Positions 1 through 7,336 of a stretch of DNA of 64,000 nucleotides are shown in pieces. This DNA is from Paenibacillus sp. (GTDB lineage: Bacteria > Bacillota > Bacilli > Paenibacillales > Paenibacillaceae). Every line of letters begins with the position of its first letter. Within the stretch, counting starts at the first letter, position 1. The notes beneath the pieces are model-generated. The model ran no database searches, was not told the origin of the DNA, and saw nothing but the letters and a program-made list of their open reading frames with translations. The DNA is taken from NCBI GenBank assembly GCA_023512345.1, contig JAILZT010000008.1, positions 1 to 64,000 of the forward strand. Reading direction: 5' to 3'. The position numbers and the translations under genes were made by a program.

Positions 1-39
1 TTGTATTACAATTCTATTTATAACTTTTTCTAATATCAT
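1..39 (-). CDS. Cassette gene, 5' end only (cut by window edge)
   Basis: An ATG at 39 opens a frame of 13 codons (MILEKVINRIVIQ) that runs off the left edge. A strong TAGGAGG ribosome-binding site sits about 7 bases upstream, between the start and the attC-like site at 71-243. The position, directly after a recombination site and on the same strand as the other cassette genes, makes it the next cassette of the array. Nothing can be said about function from 13 residues. Confidence 0.55.
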   Translation of the reverse strand, partial: MILEKVINRIVIQ

Positions 40-70
40 ATAGACTCCTCCTAAACTAAGAACTTCTTTC

Positions 71-243
71 GGCTAACGTTCCCGTATTCACGAACCCTCA
101 CTGACCCTCACTGGCTTAAGGGGCGCCAGCCCCGGGTCCGACGGACTTAGCCAGTGCAGGGTTGTCTGCTGATTCCACTTCTTCGAAAAGCCTCTGCAGA
201 CCAAGGGCCGTATGGCCCGCTGCGTGAATACAGTGTTAGATGA
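71..243 (-). repeat. attC-like site A
   Basis: Minus strand: starts ATCTAAC (fits the R'' consensus RYYYAAC), then ACT-GTATTCACG; ends CGTGAATAC-GGGAAC-GTTAGCC. The arms pair with a three-base length difference. The middle holds GGCTTAAG...CTTAGCC and a GGGCC/GGCCC hairpin. About 173 bp, longer than most described attC sites. It lies between the stop of the 300-605 gene and the ribosome-binding site of the next cassette. Confidence 0.7.
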
Positions 244-299
244 AGTATTCGCATTCCTTGAGAAACACTAAAAATTTCCTTGAAAATAATAGATTGACT

Positions 300-605
300 C
301 TATCTACAACACAATTCAATTAGTACACTGGAATTGTCGTCTTGAGGATAAATAATTAATGTAACCAGTAAAGTCAGTATAATTGTAATAGGCCATAAAA
401 TTACTAAATAGATTCGGTTTAGACGGTTTGAGATAATCTCATAGACTACTAAAATTATTGCATTTACAAGTAATGTAACAGGAAGAGCAATTATTCTTCC
501 AAGTCCTGTGTGTGGAAAGTATTTCAATAATAAATAAACTAATAATAGCGATGGGATATATGAAATCATCCATCTAATAATATTCTTAGGTTTTATTTCT
601 TTCAT
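300..605 (-). CDS. Small membrane protein (cassette gene)
   Basis: A 101-residue protein, MKEIKPKNIIRW to IELCCR, with three hydrophobic stretches (about residues 13-30, 36-57 and 66-85) that look like membrane spans separated by short charged loops. I do not recognise a family. It is the only gene between attC-like sites A and B, so it is a single-gene cassette. AAAGGA directly abuts the ATG, a poor spacing, so translation may be weak. Base composition is AT-rich like the other cassettes. Small membrane proteins of unknown role are common cargo in cassette arrays; no function is inferred. Confidence 0.65.
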   Translation of the reverse strand: MKEIKPKNIIRWMISYIPSLLLVYLLLKYFPHTGLGRIIALPVTLLVNAIILVVYEIISNRLNRIYLVILWPITIILTLLVTLIIYPQDDNSSVLIELCCR

Positions 606-646
606 TCCTTTCGATTTGTTTAGTTACTATTCCTTGCGAATATTTC

Positions 647-810
647 ACATAACGTTTGTGTATTCACGAACCCTCACTGGCTTAAGGCGCGTTAGCGCCG
701 GGTCCGACGGACTTAGCCAGTGCAGGGTTGTCGCTGATTCCTCTTCACCGAAAAACCTCTGCAGACCAAGGGCCGTATGGCCCCCAGCGTGAATACGGTG
801 TTATCGGATG
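647..810 (-). repeat. attC-like site B
   Basis: Minus strand: CATCCGATAACACCGTATTCACG at the R'' side (648-810 seen as cgtgaatacggtgttatcgg on plus), ending CGTGAATAC-ACAAACGTTATGTGAAA. The centre is nearly identical to site A (GGCTTAAGG...CTTAGCC, GCAGACCAAGGGCC). It follows the 930-1559 gene and precedes the 300-605 gene. Confidence 0.7.
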
Positions 811-929
811 GATACGCCTTCCTAGAATAAGCTTAATAGAGTCTAATATTCTGTTTATAAATGCTTTCCACAGTCAGTTTAAACTTCTTTCATATCTAAC
901 TTTCAATTTTCATTGACTTATGGTACTTT

Positions 930-1559
930 TCATATCTTTTTTCTCATAATCGCAACATTAGCTTTCTCAGCCACTTTAATGAACCCGACTTTTTCATACA
1001 GCCGGGCCGGACCTATGAAGTCAAATGTTTCACGTTGGTTTCTAAGTTGAGGATACCCCTCGATCGCGTCATAGCCATTTGCCTTTGCATCCATGCACAC
1101 ATGAGTAAGAAAAGCGGTGGCAACACCTTTACCGCGATAATTTGGAGCAATCTCAAAGCACACTACAGACTTAGTTCTTTCATTGGGACTAATATTATAC
1201 GCATTTCTAATCTCTTCACCGATTCCTAGTGTCGAATAATTTTCCTTATCATTAGTATTACACCAACCGATAGATATGCCACCTTCAAATGCCAAGTATC
1301 CTTGTAAATCACCAGCTAAAATTTGCTGTTCTGCAATCTTGCGAAGCGTCGACTTGAAACTGGGTATGTCGCGGGGCATAACTCCGGGATTTGCCTTAAT
1401 TAACCTGAATAGTTCGAGTTCCTCCTGCTCCTTAGACATTTGAGGGCGACAACAGAAGCACGGCTGCATAGGAGAATTATCAGTAAATGCCCTATTGTCG
1501 AAAAAGTCAAAAAAGTCTTCGGCAAGACCCAGGGTTAGCGGTTTGATTTCAAGGTTCAT
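930..1559 (-). CDS. GNAT-family N-acetyltransferase (cassette gene)
   Basis: A 209-residue protein. The acetyl-CoA-binding motif A is visible around residues 140-165 as FEIAPNYRGKGVATAFLTHV (R-G-K-G-V-A), and the C-terminal ARLYEKVGFIKVAE is the usual end of the GNAT fold. The N-terminal part has a cysteine-rich stretch (MQPCFCCRPQ) seen in a subgroup of GNATs. The substrate is unknown. The start at 1559 has GGAGGATAACCATT in front. The upstream recombination site is truncated so that this ribosome-binding site directly follows its outer arm, which may have fused this cassette to the preceding one. Confidence 0.8.
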   Translation of the reverse strand: MNLEIKPLTLGLAEDFFDFFDNRAFTDNSPMQPCFCCRPQMSKEQEELELFRLIKANPGVMPRDIPSFKSTLRKIAEQQILAGDLQGYLAFEGGISIGWCNTNDKENYSTLGIGEEIRNAYNISPNERTKSVVCFEIAPNYRGKGVATAFLTHVCMDAKANGYDAIEGYPQLRNQRETFDFIGPARLYEKVGFIKVAEKANVAIMRKKI

Positions 1560-1584
1560 AATGGTTATCCTCCTGATTTCACAG

Positions 1585-1607
1585 CGTGAATACGTTGTTA
1601 TAGGATG
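1585..1607 (-). repeat. Truncated attC-like site C (half site)
   Basis: Only the R'' arm remains: minus strand CATCCTATAACAACGTATTCACGCTG. The middle and the R' arm are missing, and the next gene's ribosome-binding site begins within about 10 bases. This would stop the two neighbouring cassettes being excised separately. Confidence 0.6.
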
Positions 1608-1640
1608 TCAGCGCCTTCTTGAACTACTATCAAAATTCCT

Positions 1641-2207
1641 TTATAAATCAAATTTATCTTTTATTAGTTTTGCTACTTCATCAGCATTCAAATTTGTGTT
1701 GTTTATCCTTATATAGTTTTTTCTTTCTATTTCACCTGGGTTCGAATTTAACCTATGTTTTCCCATAGTATTCTTCAAGTCTTTTTCAGATTGTTCTATA
1801 TTTCTTTTCGTTGGTTTCTGTTCTAGCCTAAATGTAGTTTTATTTCTGATTAGTCTTTCTTCAAGATCTGCTTCTAACTCAACAAAATAAATTTCCGCTC
1901 CTTGAGATTCAAAAATTTCACTTGTTTGATTTACAAACTCCCAATCTGCATGCAGGTCAAATCCCCAGACATAGGTGAATATTAAACCATAATTATTACT
2001 TTTGGCAAAAGATTCAAACAATTCTTTGCGGAGCAAATTCGCTAATCTCCATGTTTCTCGTTCAAATCCAAAATAGGGATGAAACAATTCGATTGACATA
2101 TGATTATGGAATAATTTTAGTTCTGTTATTTGGGTCAACTCTTGACCTACCGTCATTTTCCCGACCGCTTGAGGTCCAAATATCATTATGAATTTAATAT
2201 TTATCAC
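1641..2207 (-). CDS. P-loop kinase-like / AAA ATPase (cassette gene)
   Basis: Up to 188 residues. A Walker A motif GPQAVGKMTVG lies near residues 11-21, and the rest (HNHMSIELFHPYFG, VELEADLEERLIRN, a basic lid-like stretch KTTFRLEQKPTKRN) fits small kinase-like P-loop proteins related to shikimate or adenylylsulfate kinases. The phosphoryl acceptor is unknown. The GTG at 2207 overlaps the AGGAG ribosome-binding site, so the real start is probably the ATT at 2198 (spacing about 8) or the ATG at 2186. It is a single-gene cassette between sites C and D. Confidence 0.75.
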   Translation of the reverse strand: MINIKFIMIFGPQAVGKMTVGQELTQITELKLFHNHMSIELFHPYFGFERETWRLANLLRKELFESFAKSNNYGLIFTYVWGFDLHADWEFVNQTSEIFESQGAEIYFVELEADLEERLIRNKTTFRLEQKPTKRNIEQSEKDLKNTMGKHRLNSNPGEIERKNYIRINNTNLNADEVAKLIKDKFDL

Positions 2208-2231
2208 TCCTGTTTTTTTTTGCGCTGGTTT

Positions 2232-2357
2232 CGTATAACGTTCTAGTATTCACGACGTCCGAAAAAGTCGGATGTGTCCGGCTGCTTCTGCTCCCTCGGA
2301 ACCCTTCTGACGGACCGAGGGCGTATGCTCGACGCGTGAATATAATGTTATAAGATG
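2232..2357 (-). repeat. attC-like site D
   Basis: The shortest complete site, about 126 bp. Minus strand: CATCTTATAACATTATATTCACG ... CGTGAATACTAGAACGTTATACGAAA. The middle is different from A and B but still folds (GACGTCCGAAAAAGTCGGATGT holds a GTCCGA/TCGGAT-type stem). Retention of the arms with replaced middles is what attC sites show. Confidence 0.7.
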
Positions 2358-2434
2358 TCCCCGCCTTCTTCGATTAGCGTTCATTATAGGTTCTATTTGG
2401 TTAATTCAAGGTCTTTCCTTCATTTCATTAATTT

Positions 2435-2764
2435 TCAATATTCTTCATCCTCGTCACCAATTACTATGGCATTTATGTTTTTCGCAATTCCCTTCATTTT
2501 TTCAATTTGAAAATCATCCACATACCTAGCTGATATCTCTTCATCTCTAAAAATAAATGTGATTTTATATTCTTCGCCATCAACCTCTGTTTTCCAAACC
2601 GCCATTCCTTCTCCAGACATTCCCATGGTCATCCCGTTTGGTAGTGTAATTTCAATGTGGTCTGTAAAGGTTAATTCTTCATCTTTCTCTACATAATCTA
2701 GCCACTCTTTCATTGTTATTGGATTAGATTCATCTTTCCTTCTTATATGTACTTCGTATGCCAT
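2435..2764 (-). CDS. Conserved-looking hypothetical protein (cassette gene)
   Basis: 109 residues, acidic, no signal peptide or membrane span. It starts MAYEVHIRRKDESNPITMKEWLDYV, has a hydrophobic-alternating central part (IEITLPNGMTMGMSGEGMAVW, EYKITFIFRDEEISARYV) suggesting beta strands, and ends in an acidic tail DEDEEY. I do not recognise a family. GAGGAGAGACC lies upstream of the ATG. It is the sole gene between attC-like sites D and E. Confidence 0.65.
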   Translation of the reverse strand: MAYEVHIRRKDESNPITMKEWLDYVEKDEELTFTDHIEITLPNGMTMGMSGEGMAVWKTEVDGEEYKITFIFRDEEISARYVDDFQIEKMKGIAKNINAIVIGDEDEEY

Positions 2765-2832
2765 AACTATGGTCTCTCCTCTATATCAATTAAATTTGTT
2801 TTTTCATTTGTTTATCCGACTTTGCGGGGATT

Positions 2833-2997
2833 TCTTATAACGGTTCCGTGTTCACGACGTTCCACCACCTTAAGCCCGAAATGGCGGCCGTGATGCGGTT
2901 AGGTGGTGCGGATATGTCCCGGAAACTACTTCCTCGAATAATCTTCCGGTACCGAGGCGGCTTGTCCGCCGATGCGTGAACACATTGTTATCGGATG
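2833..2997 (-). repeat. attC-like site E
   Basis: Minus strand: CATCCGATAACAATGTGTTCACG ... CGTGAACACGGAACCGTTATAAGAAA. Here a substitution in one arm (GTGTTCACG) is matched by a compensating change in the other (CGTGAACAC), evidence that the arm pairing is selected. The centre has CCACCACCTTAAG / TTAGGTGGTG. Confidence 0.7.
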
Positions 2998-3042
2998 TTG
3001 AGGCCACCTTCGAAATACTTTCACTATGTTTCTTAGTTTCTC

Positions 3043-3522
3043 TTATATTTTTGCATTATTGAATAACTCTGATAATGAGTTTGATATCTGAACAATACTA
3101 TTGTCATCGTGATAAATCCTAAATACAGGTGGATCCTGTTCATTTTCAATCTTTATATTGAGAAATATTGGGTCTCCACTTCCATGTGAGCAACTTCCAA
3201 AAAATATATATCCCTCTTCAAGCACATTCATTCCAGGGCTGTACTTGAGACTCTCGTCTAATATATCTTTTATATCTCCTACAATTATGAATGAAATGCC
3301 GTCATAATCTCCATCTGCCTCAAATTCTCGAAAACCAAATTCGGCATCAATTAAATTAACACTGGAATATAAATCAAAGTACCATTCGGGTAACTTTATG
3401 TTTATATTCTTTTGTAGATCTTGTAGCTCTCCGATACTGGTTGTCCTACCAGTAAATAGGGGGTACTGCTTTTTCAATTTTGCAATTAATTGTTGTGCAA
3501 CAATAGTTATATTGTTTTTCAT
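3043..3522 (-). CDS. SMI1/KNR4 (SUKH) family protein (cassette gene)
   Basis: 159 residues. The family signature is visible: LQDLQKNINIKLPEWYFDLYSSVN (the 'E..LG..LP..Y..f' type start), a GFREFEADGDYDG segment, a GYIFFGSCSHGSGDPIFLNI strand-turn-strand, and a C-terminal DDNSIVQISNSLSELF helix. In bacteria SUKH proteins often act as immunity proteins for contact-dependent or polymorphic toxins, or occur singly as orphan immunity genes. An orphan in a cassette fits that role, but no toxin is nearby. GAGGAG lies 7 bases before the ATG. Confidence 0.8.
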   Translation of the reverse strand: MKNNITIVAQQLIAKLKKQYPLFTGRTTSIGELQDLQKNINIKLPEWYFDLYSSVNLIDAEFGFREFEADGDYDGISFIIVGDIKDILDESLKYSPGMNVLEEGYIFFGSCSHGSGDPIFLNIKIENEQDPPVFRIYHDDNSIVQISNSLSELFNNAKI

Positions 3523-3544
3523 GGTTTTCTCCTCGTTTCAATTT

Positions 3545-3717
3545 CCGATAACGTTCCCGCATTTAAGACGTTCAAGCGGCTTAAGGAACGTAGTGCCGGG
3601 TGGCTCTGCCACTTAGCCGGTTGAATGTGTCCGGTGAATCTTCTCTCCGAAATGCCTCTTCCGGACCAAGAGTCGGGCTTGTCGCGGCTCGCAGCGTTGA
3701 ATGCAATGTTAGGCGAA
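3545..3717 (-). repeat. attC-like site F
   Basis: Minus strand: CTTCGCCTAACATTGCATTCAACG ... CGTCTTAAATGCGGGAACGTTATCGGAAA. GCCTAAC is an exact RYYYAAC match. The arm sequence differs from sites A-E (GCATT instead of GTATT) on both sides, again compensating. The centre holds GCGGCTTAAGG...CTTAGCCGGT. Confidence 0.7.
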
Positions 3718-3759
3718 GTATTGCACCTTCATTGAATCCACTTCAATCTTTATGATAAC

Positions 3760-4281
3760 TTATTTTCTCTTTATTTTTATTTCTTGCAGTATGTCCTTAT
3801 ATTTTTCAAGATCGTATTGGAATTCTAATTCATTGGATAGTATTAAACTTTTGAGGTCTTCTAATCTCTGTATTAATTCTTCTGTAAATTCGATTATATT
3901 ACTCCATGAAAAAAAGAATCTATTAGAACTCTTAATTGTTCTATCCGTAAACGGTGATTGTTCAGTTGTCCAAATCATCGTATCATTGTTATGTACAACA
4001 TCTACATAATACCCTCCACAACCGAAAATACCACAAGTGCAAGTAAACATTGGATACTTTCCAGAATAAAGTAACGAGTTGAAAAAAACATCTTCTACAA
4101 ACACTTCATCTTCATCTAGTTTATAGTCGTTTATATATAAGGAAATCTTCCAATCAATAACAGGAACCATTCGTCCTTTCACTCTTGTTATATTTTTATA
4201 GACTTTTCTAGTTTTTATTTCCATGTCAAATGATAATCTATTTTGAATATTTTCATTATTTGTCTTTGAAAATATCATCAT
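3760..4281 (-). CDS. Hypothetical protein, first cassette of array 1
   Basis: 173 residues. A CxCGxFGCGG motif (residues about 82-93, FTCTCGIFGCGGYY) could bind a metal, and the C-terminal third is a charged helix (ELIQRLEDLKSLILSNELEFQYDLEKYKDILQEIK). No signal peptide. I do not recognise the family with confidence. The ATG pair at 4281/4278 follows GGGGTGAGTC. Because it directly follows the attI-like site it would be the most recently inserted cassette in a working integron. Confidence 0.65.
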   Translation of the reverse strand: MMIFSKTNNENIQNRLSFDMEIKTRKVYKNITRVKGRMVPVIDWKISLYINDYKLDEDEVFVEDVFFNSLLYSGKYPMFTCTCGIFGCGGYYVDVVHNNDTMIWTTEQSPFTDRTIKSSNRFFFSWSNIIEFTEELIQRLEDLKSLILSNELEFQYDLEKYKDILQEIKIKRK

Positions 4282-4330
4282 GACTCACCCCGACTTCTTA
4301 CGGTATTTATAGATCAATGCAATATTTCGC

Positions 4331-4381
4331 TCTAACGTCATATTTACGAAAGTTATTTCACGAACTTCGTATATCCAACTG
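4331..4381 (-). other. attI-like insertion site, array 1
   Basis: Minus strand reads TTGGATATACGAAGTTCG, TGAAATAACTTTCG, TAAATATGACGTTAGAGC. The first ~45 bases match the equivalent site of array 2 (13829-13879) with only a few changes, and the match stops at the GTTA where an integron would join a cassette. It lies between the recombinase remnant and the first cassette gene. Confidence 0.6.
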
Positions 4382-5049
4382 ATCAATCCCGCTTTGAGGC
4401 AAATGAGTTGCAAAAAAATGCCGGAGAGCATGAATGCTAACCTCCTTTGTAACACCGCAGGTGGATAGTGCTTTCTCAAACACCTTTTGCGCAGAGCGCT
4501 CGGTCAGATGCTGGCAGAGGGTTTGCCCGGGAAATAACCATGGATCAGGTTTCTGCTGCTCTATATATTTACGCACAATCTCATAAGCGGCATCCGAAAG
4601 CAGTGTAATCCGGTCTTTTCTTCCCTTACCTTGCCGTACTAGCAGTATTGTTCTTGAAGGGTCACAGTCCCCAATCCGAAGCCGAACCACTTCTCCAACC
4701 CGTAAACCTGAAGAATAAGTTAGGTAAAGAAGTGCCTGGTGCTTCAGATTATTCACAGCTTTGAGAACAAGCATTACTTCTTCAAGCGACAGCACATTAG
4801 GCAATTTGTTATTTTTTTTCGGCCTCGTATAGGGAGCGGTTTCTTGATGATGAAGCACATATCCTTACCACACACATCCAACAACTACTCTTCCAGCTTG
4901 CCTACAGTATTAGGAATTGTCCATATTGATTCTTCAGGTATCCACTTTCTTCCACTGACCAACTTTATCCTCGTAATATGCTCTGGACTGAATTTCTCAA
5001 TCTTTATGGCAATGGTTCTTTCGTCACGAATACTGAGCTGGATTTGCAT
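4382..5049 (-). pseudogene. Tyrosine recombinase (integron-integrase-like), degraded
   Basis: The N-terminal piece starts at ATG 5049 (MQIQLSIRDERTIAIKIEKF, then GRKWIPEESIWTIPNTVGKLEE and a stop near 4886). After a deletion, the catalytic domain resumes at 4858 in another frame with the Arg I region SSGLRVGEVVRLRIGD, the beta-hairpin Lys GKGRKDRITLL and Box II HALRHFFATHL. The reading frame ends right after SGID, so the second-half LLGH helix and the catalytic Tyr are absent. About 110 residues of the SAM-like arm-binding domain are missing. It lacks the extra IntI patch III helix I would expect in proteobacterial IntI, so it is closer to XerC/D-like relatives. GGAGGAAATGAG precedes the start. 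Confidence 0.8.
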
Positions 5050-5094
5050 CTCATTTCCTCCTCCAGTATATCAACCATTCTAAATATTGAGAAT

Positions 5095-5132
5095 TAAAAA
5101 AAAGCCTTTGAGGTTGTTCAACCTCAAAGGCT
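5095..5132 (-). terminator. Intrinsic terminator of the SagB-like gene
   Basis: A perfect 14-bp stem AGCCTTTGAGGTTG / CAACCTCAAAGGCT with a 2-3 base loop, followed on the minus strand by eight T's. It lies 18 bases after the stop of the gene at 5150. Confidence 0.9.
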
Positions 5133-5149
5133 CCAATGCTTTTGGAGTT

Positions 5150-5920
5150 TTACTCTTCCAATTCTCGTTTCTTCCCAACTGCACCAAGATAGATAACAAA
5201 TTCTTCATCACCGTCTAATTCTAAAATCTCATCAATTAACTTTTGATCATAGATTCCAATTGCGCAAGCACCTGCACCGATAGATTCACTGGCTAAATAG
5301 AGATTCTGGCATACATGTCCAACGTCGATGAGGATTTTTTTGTGAGCTGAAATATCATATTTCCATTCGGAGCGATAGGGTGTTGTACTCCAAGCAAACA
5401 GTACAGAAGCCTTTTCTGCAAAGTTAGGGACAAAGGGCTGATCTAAAGTAATAGCGTCAACCTTCTGTTCAATTTTTTCTAATTCAAACATAAATAAGAG
5501 CTTATGTTCGACAGGAAGATATCTGTAGATTCCTTGTGGAATACCTTCTACTCGCATAACAATTAAATAGGTTTCAAAGGTGTGAGTCGCCCCACTGCAG
5601 GGTACAGTTCGCAGCGTATTTCCGTTCTTATTCATACCAGTAATCCCTTGGGTAGCCCATAATAAATAGGATAACTCATCAAGAGTTAAAGTTTCCGCAG
5701 AATAAAACCTTGTACTTCTTCTTTGATTTATACAATCAAAAATATTTTCTTTACTCACAACGTCTTTGCTGATCTCTGGCAAATCAATAATTAGTGATTT
5801 CGAATCAAAGGGCTTAACAATGGGTGGTTGTGCAAGTCCTTTGATCTTATCTGTTTTTATATGTTTAAATTCATGAAAATTAGATTTTAGAAAGCGCCTT
5901 TGTTGTTCGTATCTTGTCAT
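5150..5920 (-). CDS. SagB/ThcOx-family nitroreductase-like dehydrogenase
   Basis: 256 residues. Motifs of this FMN-dependent family are visible: RRSTRFYSAETLTLDELSYLLWATQGITG (residues about 67-95, FMN phosphate contact), RTVPCSGATHTFETYLIV, GIYRYLPVEHKL, and the C-terminal LYLASESIGAGACAIGIYD. SagB enzymes oxidise azolines to azoles in thiazole/oxazole-modified microcins, but orphan members are widespread; no YcaO, leader peptide or protease gene is adjacent, so a peptide-modifying role is not supported here. CAGGAGG precedes the ATG, and a strong terminator follows. Confidence 0.85.
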   Translation of the reverse strand: MTRYEQQRRFLKSNFHEFKHIKTDKIKGLAQPPIVKPFDSKSLIIDLPEISKDVVSKENIFDCINQRRSTRFYSAETLTLDELSYLLWATQGITGMNKNGNTLRTVPCSGATHTFETYLIVMRVEGIPQGIYRYLPVEHKLLFMFELEKIEQKVDAITLDQPFVPNFAEKASVLFAWSTTPYRSEWKYDISAHKKILIDVGHVCQNLYLASESIGAGACAIGIYDQKLIDEILELDGDEEFVIYLGAVGKKRELEE

Positions 5921-6000
5921 AACAGATCCTCCTGAATTAACTTAATAACTTAAATTTATCATGTCACAAAAAATAGATTGTGATCGAAATCACAATGTAG

Positions 6001-6070
6001 ACAACAAAAAACCTCCTCTCACCTCTAAAGGTAAAAGAAGGCTTAAACGCGTGACCTGCGAAGACAAGGC
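6001..6070 (-). repeat. gerE-tail repeat R1 (terminator only)
   Basis: About 65 bases nearly identical to the sequence just downstream of intact gerE (23083-23150), including the hairpin CCTTCTTTTACCT-TTAG-AGGTGAGAGGAGG and T-run on the minus strand. Here the copy ends before the gerE stop codon. It separates the SagB-like gene from the next module. Confidence 0.8.
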
Positions 6071-6081
6071 GGTCAATTTAA

Positions 6082-6561
6082 CTATCGTTCCCCGCCCCAA
6101 TTACTAGTTTCAAATGTATAATCTAATTCTGTTGGATTATCAGAATCCCACAGAATGACCCAATACTCTTTATAATTCAATCTTCTCATTGCTTCGTGTC
6201 TGTGGTTACCATCAGTGATTATCAGTTCGGCTTCATGATGCTGAACAATCAGTGGCGCATAGTCCCAACCCTCTTGTAGTAATTGACAGAAACTAATTAT
6301 ATGGGGTTCCCAAGACTCTGATGGATTATAATATTCCATATTTTCTTCAGGTCCGCAACACCTTCTAAGACGATCAAGAGGCATCAACAGTGGTCCAGCC
6401 CAATACCTTTTTTGAATTTTCAATCCTTCGGATAATCCTGCATTATCTCCAATCGTCTTTAAGAAGAGATGTACCCATTCTTCAAGGCATCCCTGTTTTG
6501 CAAATTGGATCGCTTCATCGACATTAAATTTCATTTGTATAGTATCGGTAAGCAACTTCAC
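6082..6561 (-). CDS. ParB/sulfiredoxin-fold-like protein
   Basis: 159 residues. The core LIITDGNHRHEAMRRLNYKEYWVILWD is the ParB/Srx-type nucleotide-binding motif (I-x-D-G-N-H-R-x-x-A), preceded by PLLMPLDRLRRCCG and YAPLIVQHHEAEL. No helix-turn-helix DNA-binding domain follows, so it is not a partition protein. Stand-alone ParB-fold domains act as CTPases or nucleases in various accessory systems; the activity here is unknown. GTG start with AAGGGG upstream. It sits within the module flanked by repeats R1 and R2. Confidence 0.65.
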   Translation of the reverse strand: MKLLTDTIQMKFNVDEAIQFAKQGCLEEWVHLFLKTIGDNAGLSEGLKIQKRYWAGPLLMPLDRLRRCCGPEENMEYYNPSESWEPHIISFCQLLQEGWDYAPLIVQHHEAELIITDGNHRHEAMRRLNYKEYWVILWDSDNPTELDYTFETSNWGGER

Positions 6562-6675
6562 ATTGAAGTCCCCTTACTCCATCCATTTTATATAAAAATG
6601 ATTGGTTCTTTGGGTCTTGTTTTTATAAGCTATGGATTTTGATTTTATCGCTCTGCTCTTGTTCTCTCGTTAGTT

Positions 6676-7221
6676 TTAATTCACTGTGTCTCCAACCAGA
6701 TCACCCCATTTAATCATGACATATTTTTTAATCTCCTCAGCTACTTGGGAAGGTGGGATAGATGTAGTGTCGATTGTTGGCATCGGTGGTTTGTACGCAG
6801 TTTCAGCATTGTCTAGAAGCCATTGAGCAAATTGTTCATGTTGTTCAAGCATTTCATCCGTCCACATAGCCTTATCTTCTCGATTACGTAGTCGGTTATT
6901 ACGAGCAGTATCATCACAATGTAAGTTAATGAAGCATAATGCATTGAAACTATCGTATTTATCACATTTCTCTGCATCCCAAGGCATAAATGTGCCGCAA
7001 ATAATTGTACCCCTTCCAGACATAGCCGCTGCATTAGCAAAATGTAGTAATAAGTTATATCTATCCTGGTAGTCTAACTTAGCAGCTGTTGTTCCGAAAT
7101 TATCTAAATCTGTGCTAAACACATCAAATTCCGGTAATATTGAGCGAAGTTCATGCATGACTGTTGTCTTTCCTACACCGCTAGCTCCTGTCACAATAAA
7201 TAATGGTAATTTCCGTTCCAT
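6676..7221 (-). CDS. P-loop nucleoside/nucleotide kinase-like protein
   Basis: 181 residues. Walker A GASGVGKTTV at residues 13-22, a DxD-like STDLDNFG following strand 2, RLRNREDK lid-like basic stretch, and a C-terminal helix TSIPPSQVAEEIKKYV typical of small kinases of the AAA_17/AAA_33 group. The substrate is unknown; such genes have been described as resistance-type kinases or tRNA/nucleoside kinases. GGTGGGGG precedes the ATG. Confidence 0.75.
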   Translation of the reverse strand: MERKLPLFIVTGASGVGKTTVMHELRSILPEFDVFSTDLDNFGTTAAKLDYQDRYNLLLHFANAAAMSGRGTIICGTFMPWDAEKCDKYDSFNALCFINLHCDDTARNNRLRNREDKAMWTDEMLEQHEQFAQWLLDNAETAYKPPMPTIDTTSIPPSQVAEEIKKYVMIKWGDLVGDTVN

Positions 7222-7336
7222 TGATGTACCCCCACCTCATCCATAAAATTAATAATACTTCTCACATAACAAATTATATGGGGAGGGAACCACAATGAAT
7301 ATGTCTAGATTAATTTAAAGCATTCTTGACATAAGT

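Larger units (their letters stand above)
71..5049 (-). mobile_element. Integron-like cassette array with decayed integrase
   Basis: On the minus strand the order is: tyrosine-recombinase remnant, attI-like site, then six complete one-gene cassettes separated by attC-like repeats, continuing past the left edge. All cassette genes point away from the integrase remnant, which reads in the same direction; this 'reverse' integrase orientation is known from some integrons such as that of Treponema. The repeats share outer arms (minus strand YTAAC or GATAAC at one end, GTTA followed by GAAA at the other), a near-perfect terminal inverted repeat GTATTCACG/CGTGAATAC, and variable, hairpin-rich middles. 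The recombinase is broken, so the array is probably frozen unless another copy acts in trans. The alternative is an unrelated family of large palindromic intergenic repeats, but the strict gene-repeat alternation argues against it. Confidence 0.75.

Noticed and set aside
71..5049. CRISPR array
   Set aside because: The repeats are 120-170 bp, imperfect and palindromic, with genes between them and no short regular spacers or cas genes.
5150..5920. Thiazole/oxazole-modified microcin cluster around the SagB-like gene
   Set aside because: No YcaO cyclodehydratase, precursor peptide or transporter gene is near.
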